The notes under the pieces were generated by a model. That model was not told the origin of the DNA, searched no databases, and was given only the letters and a program-made list of their open reading frames with translations. Below are positions 1 through 9,068 of a stretch of DNA of 64,000 nucleotides, in pieces (position 1 is the first letter of the stretch; the number at the start of each line of letters is the position of its first letter). The position numbers and the translations under genes are program-made. The stretch comes from Vermamoeba vermiformis (Eukaryota; Tubulinea; Echinamoebida), in assembly GCA_045837725.1 (NCBI GenBank), contig JBEWZL010000215.1:1-64000 (forward strand), read 5' to 3'.

Positions 1-190
1 AACACTAAGAGCAATGGTCCTTTGCAGGGTTATCAAAGGCAGAGAGAACCTCAGCATTCTGCGATCCAGGACATCAAACATTTTCAACATGGGGACATGT
101 CAATCCCACAAACTTCAACAAAAACCACCTGCGACCAATGTAGAAAGATATATCCACCAACTATCACTCATACAGACACTAAATTTGTTT
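1..190 (+). other. Left edge, possible gene fragment
   Basis: An open frame runs through positions 22-294. It contains a short Cys-X2-Cys stretch (CDQCRKIYPP) followed by another Cys about 16 residues later, which could be half a zinc-binding knuckle. The frame then enters the AT-rich TATATTCA repeats that begin near position 200. I do not recognise a family. It could be the 3' end of a gene cut by the window edge or chance. It does not resemble the dioxygenase gene that precedes the second repeat module near position 6,030. Confidence 0.2.
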
Positions 191-199
191 GTACAAAAA

Positions 200-2520
200 T
201 GAATATTCAATATATTTATTTGTATATTCAAAAAATACAGCTTCGACTTGTCTGGATCTGCTTAACCAGCTCTTGCTGCCTTCTGTTGACCTGACAACTA
301 GTATTAGAGCACTGTAGTTAATTATTTGAGTGTGTTTTCAAACTTACCAGTGGTCACTGAAGCTCCACACTGATTGATCCTGGATCGTGCACGAGCCTCT
401 GGATCGGCAAAATCTCACTTACTATTTATCCTACAAGTATGACATTAATTTTACCATAATACTCATATTATTGTCACTATGAATTGATACTTGCTGGCTC
501 GAACTGCTAACAAAAAGTTATAAAGTTTTTGGTAACGGCTAGATTTGATTTTATTAAATATTTATTTTATTATATAGTAGCAGATAATGCCACCAGTTTA
601 ACCACATAGTGTAGTTAATATTTATATTAATATTCTTGGATTACTTACTTTACTGGAAGCCACCAGACTGAAATTGGCAAATCCTGATCTCGATCCAACA
701 TCGGCTGACCATCGGATCCTCACCAATGGGCCCTCTCCTTGACCTCTTACATATTTGAATAGTAGCACACTACTGATGTGCCCCTTGAGAAGTGTATTAG
801 GAGGTTGGCAGTGCGTGCATTGGTCAGATTTTAACGAGCATCGATCACGTGCTTGACCAAAAAAAGATTTTTTTGTTCATTTTCTGTTACATTCAACTTG
901 CCAACAACACCACTATAGAATATATAAGAACACCTGTATTTGCATGGCTTCCTTTCATTGCAGCAGTAAGTAATCAAATGCGGACCCACAAAAATAAATA
1001 GTTATTATTTTTTTTTAAATATTCAAATTCAATTCTTTATTTTGTCACTCTGATGCTAATCTACCTTACTATAGCATACAAGTAATATCTGATGGCTGTA
1101 TTGGATGGTTTGGACTTATTCTGCACTGTTAGGGTTATGTAAGTCTTCAGGGTTATAGGTGTGAATCTTTGACCGTAGTCCTTGGACTACGCTCAGTCAG
1201 GAATTCTGCATTTGACCGTAGTCCTTGGACTACGCTCAGTTGAGAATTCTGAATTTGAGCGTAGTCCTTGGACTACGGTTGTTTCATCATCTTTTCAAAC
1301 TTTTGAATAGACAAATTAAATTAATATATATGCAAAATAACTTAGGTTCCCTTTCTCAGGTCACCTCTTATAACTTTGGGCAGTTTCCCCCTGTTCAAGT
1401 ATGTCATGAATTCTGTATTTGAGCGTAGTCCAAGGACTACGGTTAGTCGAGAATTCTTGATTTGACCGTAGTCCTTGGACTACGCTCAGTTGGGAATTCT
1501 GCATTTGACTGTAGTCCTTGGTCTACGGTCACGTTATCTTTACAAACTTTTGAATATACACTTTTAATTAATGTATATTCAAAATTACTTATGTACCCTT
1601 CTACAGGTCATAGAGACAATTTAAGCTGCTTTGCCCATTTTCAGGTATGTCAAGAATTCTGCATTCGAGCGTAGTCCTTGGACTACGGTTAGTCGAGAAT
1701 TCTTGATTTGACCGTAGTCCTTGGACTACGCTCAGTTGGGAATTCTGCATTTGACTGTAGTCCTTGGACTACGGTTAGTCGAGAATTCTGTATTTGACCG
1801 TAGTCCTTGGACTACACTCGAAGAATTGTTAAAGTCAATGTAGTGCCCTATGACAATGCATAGACACTATTTTTTTTGCATATTCAAAATATTGACATTC
1901 TTCAGGATATATTCAATTGGAGTTAGATTCGGTCGCTGCAACCTCCCCCACTCGCTGTAGACGACTAGCCCACAGGTATAAATGAATATACATTTTAATA
2001 TTTTGCATATTCAAATATTCTAACCCTTCATTATTAGGCTGGTACACATCAGGTCTTCAAGAATTCTTTGTTTGAGTGTAGTCCTCGGACTACGGTGGTC
2101 ATGAATTCTGGATATGACCGTAGTCCTTGGACTACGCTCAACTGAGAATTCTGTGTTTGAGTGTAGTCCTTGGACTACGGTTGATCAAGAATTCTGCACT
2201 CTACAGGTTGGACGTGCATACAAATGAATAGACATTTTGTAAGTATGCATATTCAAAATAGTTGCCACGAAACTAAGTTCCTTAACCTTAGGCTCTGCCT
2301 TCATTGTAAACCTGCCAAGGCAAATGGATGAAAAAACAATGTTTGTGATTCAAAATTGGGAATACAAAGACAGTACAGATTTTCGTATAATTGTATATTC
2401 AAAAATAAACAACATGTATTCAAATCATGGGGTTTTATTCAAAAATATGACATTTTCCAGGCTTTAGGCCTATAAGCCTTAAATTAGCTAAGCCTAACTA
2501 TATATATAATACTGCTTTAT
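200..2520 (+). repeat. Repeat module copy A (direct duplicate of 6,046-8,610)
   Basis: This noncoding module has a collinear, diverged partner about 6.0 kb downstream. Shared landmarks in the same order are: a GGATCGTG/GATCG-rich block near 380 (partner 6,375); GTAACGGCTAGAT near 530 (partner 6,529); ACTTACTTTACTGGAAGC near 645 (partner 6,643); a CACGTGC block followed by an A- and T-run near 850 (partner 6,850); a CACCACTATAG/TATA-like block near 908 (partner 6,910) followed about 50 nt later by a GTAAGTA splice-donor-like site; the palindrome array; and an AGGCCTATAAGCCTTAAA ... CTAAGCCTAA ... TATATATATAAT block near 2,464-2,512 (partner 8,568-8,609). No coding frame is supported. Transcription from the TATA-like block is inference. 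Confidence 0.7.
1168..2185. repeat. Palindrome array A (13 units)
   Basis: Thirteen copies of an almost perfect inverted repeat lie here. Each has left arm TGASCGTAGTCC, a 2-nt centre (mostly TT, also AA or TC) and right arm GGACTACGSTCA. They start near 1171, 1213, 1256, 1421, 1463, 1506, 1668, 1709, 1752, 1795, 2074, 2115 and 2158. Within sub-clusters the spacing is about 41-44 nt, and most units are separated by GAATTC embedded in GAGAATTCTGNATT. The sub-clusters are separated by AT-rich spacers that carry GAATATACATTTT and GCATATTCAAAAT motifs. The core GTAGTCC/GGACTAC is nearly invariant. The outer arm positions vary mainly at the CpG dinucleotides. Confidence 0.9.
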
Positions 2521-2935
2521 ATAAGTTCATTTACTGGGTTCAAATTCCTAAATAATCTCATTTTGCAGCAAAAAAGTTTGACAAAAAATGAGTTTAAAGC
2601 CTCTTTAAACTCTATAACCTGTGGGTTTTTATAACCCAGAAGCCTACTATAATGATATAGTATATACACATATATACCATGAATTGATAGCTTGGCTTGC
2701 AAAGGATGGCAAGCCCCAACTGTTATAAAAGTTGACATGAAAAATGGCCAAAAAATCGAAAAAACTTTGTTCAGGAGGTTATTAATTAAAAGAATCCACT
2801 TATATTACATGATGATAAACATCAATACATAAGGTATTGATACCCCAAAGATTCATCTCCCTTGTCGCTGCTGTCGTGTTTGAAACATCCCTCAATAGAA
2901 CCACGTACTCATCACTTGTCAACAACTTAGTAACT
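2520..2935. other. Noncoding flank 3' of the PiggyBac transposase gene
   Basis: AT-rich sequence between repeat module A and the stop codon of the transposase. I see no convincing coding frame. A GGCCAAAAAATCG stretch lies near 2744 and a TTAATTAA near 2782. Either could be near the left end of the PiggyBac element, but I could not pair terminal inverted repeats with the right side. Confidence 0.35.
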
Positions 2936-4468
2936 TTATTTATGCATATGATATGGTTTAAAACACTCAACATGAAGCACTACATTACATACATCACACT
3001 TATAAGCTGCAGAGCTGTTCTTCTTGCAATGTTCACACCTCTGTCGCTTGGCAGCAGGCTCAATCAAGTGTTGTCGAGTTTTTGAAGGGCTAAGAGGAGC
3101 CAGAACTGGAGTATGTAATTCCATAGCCAAATCAGTGAGGAATTCACTCATACTAGTGTATTTATCTGTAGCTGAAGTGCAGATCAAGTGTGCATTGGTC
3201 AGTGCAATGTAAAACAATCCTTGAAAGATTGCACGCTTCCAACTGACTGTACGATGCTTAGGAAAGTGAGCATTGATGTATCTATCAGCCAAATCAACTC
3301 CGTGCATCCAATGGTTGTAATCATTAACAACACTAGGTATGACTCGCTTTGCACCTCCAGGCTTCGTTGTGTCAGTTTCCTCCTCGGATGAACAGTTTGT
3401 GAAGAAGCAACAAGGTTTTTTATCCAAGAATTTCAGAGCAATGACTTCATCATTTCTATTAATTGCTGTCCAAGAACCTCTTGAAGTGACTGTCATTTTG
3501 TCCCAAATTGCAGTGGGATGGTTAACTTGACAAGCTAAAATGAACTTGAATCCTCGTTCTTGTAATGTATCCATCAAATCATAGCCACCATAGAAAGAGT
3601 CCACAATAATAACAAAGTTTGTTGATGGCAGTTGGTCGGCAAATTGAACAACCAAATCATGAACAGATGGGTGATCTCCCAAATAGAACCAAAAGCCATA
3701 AATAAACCCTTTGTTATCACACATTGCATACAACTTCAATCCTGTTGCATTGGGTTTTCCTCGGACATGTTGTCTGTATCTAAACCTTCCTTTGAACAGG
3801 ATCAATGTTTCATCGATAGAGATAAACGGAAACGGACGCCACTGTTTTTGAGAAGCTGCCACTGTTTGCTTTGTGATAAATTCAATGTCACAGAAGATGA
3901 ACTTTCTTATTTGTAGCCAGCGATCCCGTGACATGCCAGAGTTGCGAATAAAATCGTTGCCAAAGATGCCACTGTTCGAAGTAGGCTTGGCCCAATATTT
4001 CTCAAATGCAGGCTGAGGACAAAGACCCATCACAATTTGGATTGCTAACCAGGTTTTAAGCTCTTCTAAGTCAATGTCTTTCCAGTTTGCATTAGAAGAA
4101 CTGCCATTGAGCTCGGCATCTTCTACTTCCTCTTCAATTTCATCTGATGAATCATCCTCCTTGACTTGCTCATCCTCAGTCCATCCTGGAGTGTTTGTTC
4201 TCCCTCTTTGGTTAGTGCAATCAATAATGTGCTGCCAAACTTCGTTATTCCAGATCAAATTCAACGAATCAAGGGGAGTGGAGACATGGCGTCCATTAGT
4301 TGCTCCACAATGCTTAGTGTTGAACTGCATTGCAGGGGGAGTAAAGTAATCACCAGTCCATGTGCCATATCTATGAACAAAGTCTTCAGCCTTTAATTCC
4401 TTGAAATTGACAATAGGAGGGACCCGGTCATCAGAGCTGGGCTTTGAATTTTTTTTCTTGGGTGGCAT
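2936..4468 (-). CDS. PiggyBac family transposase
   Basis: A single uninterrupted 510-residue frame encodes a PiggyBac-type DDE/DDD transposase, which cuts and pastes at TTAA sites. After a Lys-rich N-terminus (MPPKKKNSKP) and an acidic stretch (about residues 100-125) comes the transposase fold. The three expected catalytic aspartates are visible in SIDETL (about residue 219), VDSFYGG (about 291) and MHGVDLADR (about 395). The C-terminus has the cysteine-rich zinc-binding domain (CEHCKK, YKCDVC, HVECF, then H). The protein is somewhat shorter than the usual 550-600 residues, because the spacer before the first catalytic Asp is short (about residues 190-217). There is no intron and no stop, so it may still be active. 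It is transcribed away from the neighbouring dioxygenase gene. The element's terminal inverted repeats were not resolved. Confidence 0.95.
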   Translation of the reverse strand: MPPKKKNSKPSSDDRVPPIVNFKELKAEDFVHRYGTWTGDYFTPPAMQFNTKHCGATNGRHVSTPLDSLNLIWNNEVWQHIIDCTNQRGRTNTPGWTEDEQVKEDDSSDEIEEEVEDAELNGSSSNANWKDIDLEELKTWLAIQIVMGLCPQPAFEKYWAKPTSNSGIFGNDFIRNSGMSRDRWLQIRKFIFCDIEFITKQTVAASQKQWRPFPFISIDETLILFKGRFRYRQHVRGKPNATGLKLYAMCDNKGFIYGFWFYLGDHPSVHDLVVQFADQLPSTNFVIIVDSFYGGYDLMDTLQERGFKFILACQVNHPTAIWDKMTVTSRGSWTAINRNDEVIALKFLDKKPCCFFTNCSSEEETDTTKPGGAKRVIPSVVNDYNHWMHGVDLADRYINAHFPKHRTVSWKRAIFQGLFYIALTNAHLICTSATDKYTSMSEFLTDLAMELHTPVLAPLSPSKTRQHLIEPAAKRQRCEHCKKNSSAAYKCDVCNVVLHVECFKPYHMHK

Positions 4469-5152
4469 CTAGCAGTTTATCATAATTATTATAATATTAC
4501 ATATATTATAACTATGCTATAGGGATACTAAAAATATTTAAATATGCTTGCCTTATATTTAATAAATTAATTAAAAATCAGATCTGAAAAACCGATCTGC
4601 TACCACTTCAACTATTCTATGCCTTATATATTATATATATAGTACCTATATAGTAATATATGACAATGGTATTATGGTGACCACTCCTGATATGCTAGGT
4701 AACTGAACAAGAAAATGAATTTGGCCAAAAAAACAGTCGCATTTAACTTTTGGCGGGAAACGAAATTTCTGGTGAAATTTCCCAGGGATACAACCCATGT
4801 ACCATCAACAATGCAATCACCAAATAGCAAGAATGCATCTATCATTCACTCAAAGATAGCTCAAAAATGCTGTTTTTTTGCTCAGGGTTCGAAAGGATAT
4901 GGAAATTGCCCGTAAAAAAAAATCACGTGACCGGGAAAAAAAAAAGGGGACTTGGGGATCTGATACTAACTTTGCATTTTTTGATGCAAAAACGACCCTG
5001 AACGATGCCAGTGAAGTGGAAATCGACCTGTAACAGGGGTCTGATCGGATTTTGGCACATTTTTGCACAAGTATCGGAAAACCAAATTTCTATATACAAA
5101 AATTATATTTGACTATATAAATTCAACATCACACCAAGATTAAACATTTTTA
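4469..5152. other. Divergent intergenic region between transposase and dioxygenase genes
   Basis: This AT-rich 0.7 kb separates two divergent start codons. It holds TATATAT runs near 4627-4640, TTAATTAA near 4567, and A/G-runs near 4911-4950. A short GATCTGAAAAACCGATCTG imperfect palindrome lies near 4580. No coding frame is supported. It probably contains both promoters and one end of the PiggyBac element. Confidence 0.5.
5114..5121 (+). promoter_or_regulatory. TATA box of the dioxygenase gene
   Basis: TATATAAA lies 32 nt before the ATG at 5153. If transcription starts about 25-30 nt downstream of it, the 5' leader is only a few bases long. The call rests on consensus and position only. Confidence 0.5.
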
Positions 5153-6032
5153 ATGGGATTTAGAAGATTATTTGGCAGGAGAATACGCCCCAAGCGCATT
5201 ATTGGACGCCTGGCCTTTAGGCGTAAGACCATCAAAGGATTGAAGCCTCTCAAGGAGAATGATCCACGCGTGGCAGATCTGAAACTTATTTCAACTGAGT
5301 AAGCACCAAAAAATTTAGAAAAAATATTAAAAATTCTGAAACATACTTTTAAATAGCTACACCCATTTGGACTCCAATGGCAAGGTGATCTTCAGGCTGT
5401 GGAAAAATAAGATCCCGAAGAAGTACCTGAACAACTTGGTCAAATCATCCCGTGCTCTTAAGAAAGCTTTTAGACCTAGAATTAAAAAGTCCAAGAGTTA
5501 TCACCTTGGATATTGGAGAAGATTTCGGCGCACCATGTTTCGATCTGCGGATGCAAACTACAGCCTGTGGTGGAACAAGGGAGTATTCATTGACAATGTC
5601 ATCAACAAGAAGTTCTTCAAGATGATTGATAGACTATTTTATTGGACTGACAAAACTCTGCACAATGAGTACGCTGCAGTAAGTTGATATTTATATACAA
5701 AAATCATTTATGTATATACATTTTCTTGACAGATACAAACTCCTGGGCCTCGAGTTGTAGGAGATACCTTCTTGATGTGTGTGGTGAACTGGGGAGGCAC
5801 AGGACCCCATTATGATCACATGGACAGACCTGATGGCCTTTGCTTCGTAGTTCCTTTTGGCACTTTCAAAGGTGGAGACTTGGTGTTCAGTGACCTTGGT
5901 TATCGCATCCAGTTTGAGGCAGGTGATGTTATCTTTTTCCAGTCGCAGAAGCTTCTACATGAAAATATGCCAGTCACTGAAGGGGAAAGACAATCTATTG
6001 TCTTCTGCACTGATCGCTACTGTTTTAACTAA
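5153..6032 (+). CDS. TET/JBP-like 2-oxoglutarate/Fe(II) dioxygenase
   Basis: Three exons (5153-5298, 5358-5681, 5733-6032) joined at consensus GT-AG sites give about 255 residues. The N-terminal 45 residues are strongly basic (MGFRRLFGRRIRPKR, RRK), and further Arg/Lys-rich helices follow (SRALKKAFRPRIKKSK, WRRFRR), suggesting nucleic-acid contact. The C-terminal third is a double-stranded beta-helix dioxygenase. It shows the iron ligands HxD in GPHYDHMD and the distal His in LLHEN, plus the 2-oxoglutarate-binding Arg in GERQSIVF. The blocks GGDLVFSDLGYRI and AGDVIFFQS match the fungal 2OG-FeDO group related to TET/JBP, whose members often accompany transposons. The substrate is unknown; a modified base in DNA or RNA is an inference. 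All catalytic residues are present and the frame is open. It lies between the two palindrome arrays and next to a PiggyBac gene. Confidence 0.8.
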
Positions 6033-6045
6033 TGAATTAAGTTTT

Positions 6046-8610
6046 TATATATGTAGAAATGAAAATTGTATATTCAAAAATAAATTTATTTATACATCCT
6101 ACAATAAGCTCGTTACATTAAGTCCTAAATGCCTCATGTTGCCTCCTTGATATCGAAACCAACATCCACATATCAAGGATATGTTTGAAAAGGTAGTGGA
6201 AGGCTGAAAAGCAGATCCTTGATCCGGGTCACCACCGGATGTTGACCAACTGGGGGCTTCCTTGACATTGCAGAGCTATATCTACCCTAGCACACGAAGA
6301 GCATTAGTAAGTATACTTATGTACTTAATGTAGTTTACTTACTGGTTACACAGGAGGGTCTGCAGTGATCGATCGTGGATGGAGCACGCATACCTGGATC
6401 AACAAAATCTCAGCAACTAAAAGTGATAGAAAAAAAATAAAAATATCCTGTTCATTAGAATATCATAGTGAATAACATATTAAACAATTGGCTTGAAATA
6501 CTTTCACATATGAAAATTGAATTTTTGTAACGGCTAGATCTTTTACCGCCACAATTAAATAAATTATAATTTCAGCAGGATGTAACAGAATTTACAACCT
6601 GCTTCACCACAAACATACCACTATATATATATAATATTACTTACCTTAATATTTAATTCTGAAAGCTGGTAAAGCTTCCAGCAAGATCCCGATCGTCGGC
6701 CAAACTGGTTTGATGATCTGGATCAGACCATGCAAGCTGCTGCTGGGGCAGCCATTGTTGAGAAGTAAGGCAGCATTGATGCGTGCCTTTTTTGATGCAT
6801 AAGATTTATGGCTGCCCGTGCACACAAGTCTGTTTTGGTTCGGCAAGGCACGTGCCCTGACAAAAAAAAATTACTAAGTTTTTTTCTTCAACATAAACTT
6901 TCAATTTTCAACACAAACACCACATATAGTGTCGCATCTGCCTATAATACCCTTAATTAAAGCTTCTGCATGTAAGTAAACAGTAACGACTATATGAATT
7001 TAAATTTTGTATATATAAATTAACATTTACGTTAATTAAATAACTAATTCACATGTAAAATTATTTACTATTAACATTAATACTGCAGATAATGTCACAA
7101 CAACCTTCCTCCTTTGTGGCTGAATGATTGAGTCCAGTTATAATGGTGCTAGGTACGTTCTCACAGTTTTTCAACCTTTTGCATAACCCGTAAATTTCCA
7201 ATTCAAGCGTAGTCCTTGGACTACGCTCAAAGTATACAAAAGTATAACCCTGGAATTATCAAGAATTCTGGATTTGAGCGTAGTCCTCGGACTACACTCA
7301 GTTGGGAATTCTGTATTTGACCGTAGTCCTTGGACTACGCTCAGTTGGGAATTCTTGATTTGAGCGTAGTCCTTGGACTACACTCACTTGGGAATTCTTG
7401 ATTTGAGCGTAGTCCACGGACTACGGTCACTCTTAATTTAAATACGTTGGTAATTTGTACAAATACTTTTCAAATTCGTATATACGAATACTAATACATT
7501 CATATTAGTTTCTCAATGGTATACGCCTAACTGTGTAATGCATTTGGATGTTGATGGTAAGTTAAGAATTCTGTATTTGACCGTAGTCCGAGGACTACGC
7601 TCAGTTGAGAATTCTGGATTTGACCGTAGTCCTTGGACTACGCTCAGTTGAGAATTCTAGATTTGAGCGTAGTCCTTGGACTACGGTCATCAAAGGGTTA
7701 TACTTTTATTCAGGGTTATACTTTGACTGTAGTCCTTGGACTACGCTCAGTTGGGAATTCTTGATTTGAGCGTAGTCCTCGGACTACACTCAGTTGGGAA
7801 TTCTTAATTTGAGCGTAGTCCAAGGACTACACTCAGTTGAGAATTCTGAGTTTGAGCGTAGTCCTTGGACTACGGTCAAGGTATAACCCTAGATAAAAAG
7901 TATAACCTTTGGCAAATGTTTCCAAGTTCCACAACCAAACCCCATATTTCGTATATACAAATTTGATTCTTGTTTATATAGAAATGGACTCGACTTAGCA
8001 AAACTGCAAAGTGCTGCAGGCAAGTGCATCGTATGGATACTTTTATTTTCATATATACAATTATCATTTTTCTTTATACATATTAACAAAAAATTCCAGT
8101 TGCTGTACCAGTGCATCAGCACATAGATATTGGCACCGAGAATTCTGTCTTTTTGCATAGTTACTAAATATATATATACGGATTTTGATTTTGTATATAT
8201 AGATTGTTAACCCCTACACAAGCCCTAGTGCTAGCCCTTCTGCCGTGCAAGCCTTGGTACTGTAGCCTCAAGTGTACCAAATTTGATAAAATGAACATAC
8301 AATTTTCAATTTTATTTATAACTTTTTTGACTTACCCCAACGCCTTGGTTTTTTAGCAATGCCAGGGAGATACACCTTGGTTTCTTGTAATTGTAAACTC
8401 CTTTTATAAAATAAACCACCGAATCTGTATTTTTTGAATCTTGGATGGTTCAGGGTTATGTCACAGAAAAACACACAATCCAAATATACAAAACTTGAAA
8501 TTGTATAGTGAAATTCTAGTTTATTTATAAAAGTTACAATTTTGGGGTTATCCCGCAGGAAAAGGCTTATAACCCTTAAAAGGACTAAGCCTAAGTATAT
8601 ATATAATCTA
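6046..8610 (+). repeat. Repeat module copy B
   Basis: Second, diverged copy of the module at 200-2520, in the same orientation and with the same order of landmarks (see copy A). It follows directly after the dioxygenase stop codon, beginning with ATGTAGAAATG and TGTATATTCAAAAA. The copies differ by many substitutions and indels, so the duplication is not recent. No coding frame in it is convincing. An open frame on plus at 8542-8763, beginning just before the TATATATATAAT block, is probably chance. Confidence 0.7.
7200..7880. repeat. Palindrome array B (12 units)
   Basis: Twelve copies of the same inverted repeat as in array A start near 7205, 7277, 7319, 7363, 7405, 7578, 7621, 7664, 7726, 7767, 7812 and 7855. 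They are separated by GAATTC-containing spacers, with unit spacing again about 41-45 nt inside sub-clusters. Centre dinucleotides vary (TT, TC, AC, GA, AA) while the 7-nt core arms are constant. Short AT-rich spacers with CGTATATACGAA-like motifs separate the sub-clusters. A pentanucleotide-rich CAGGGTTATA motif flanks several units (near 7693, 7711 and 7882). Confidence 0.9.
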
Positions 8611-8639
8611 CAAATGCAATATAAATCTAATCCTGACGT

Positions 8640-8995
8640 AAACGAAAGATTTATTCTCAAGCCTGTTGTGAGATCTGTTTCTGATTCAGGAGATGATTTG
8701 TTTAGCACTGGCAACAAATCAATTTCTGGCTCAAGAAAGGATTTGTTGACCATTGACAGGTGACTCATCCCAAGCCAAGAAAGATTTATTAACCACTGCT
8801 AATTCATTCATTCCTGAATCAAGAAGGGATTAATCTACAAACAATAGCAAGTCCAATTCCTAAACAGATTTATTCCCAGGTATCCTTTTGTGGTTCAAAA
8901 AGATTTTTTATTTAAATCAAATTTTGTGGAGACCAACCAGCCCTAAACCACCCTAATCTCAGACCCTAACCATGGCTTGATCAGCGACAAATGTT
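8640..8995 (+). repeat. Degenerate TCAGGAAGGGATT-type short repeats
   Basis: Five or more diverged copies of a short word related to TCAAGAAGGGATT lie near 8686, 8731, 8776, 8817 and 8896, spaced about 40-45 nt. Related copies reappear beyond the satellite near 11719, 11879, 11927, 11957, 12471 and 12541, so the satellite appears to have grown inside an older repeat field. There are also three scattered CCCTAA words near 8941-8972. No gene is supported. Confidence 0.5.
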
Positions 8996-9068
8996 TGGGC
9001 ACCTAGGATTCCGTGACTGGGCACCTAGGATTCCGGGCACCTAGAATTCCGGTCACCTGGGATTCTGT
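8996..9068 (+). repeat. Short tandem repeat, GGGCACCTAGGATTCC-like
   Basis: Four adjacent copies of a 16-22 nt unit related to GGGCACCTAGGATTCCG mark the left border of the G-rich satellite. Copies differ by one or two bases, and the last one (GGTCACCTGGGATTC) grades into the satellite. Confidence 0.75.

Noticed and set aside
2700-5075. Terminal inverted repeats of the PiggyBac element
   Set aside because: I tried TTAA sites near 2782, 4567 and 4742 and a loose match between 2736-2770 and 5005-5070. None gives a convincing repeat or a TTAA pair.
8316-8768. A 150-residue minus frame and a 73-residue plus frame at 8542-8763
   Set aside because: They overlap each other on repeat sequence, have no domain features, and sit across short repeat words.
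8941-8972. CCCTAA-like telomere words
   Set aside because: Only three irregular words, not a tandem telomeric array.
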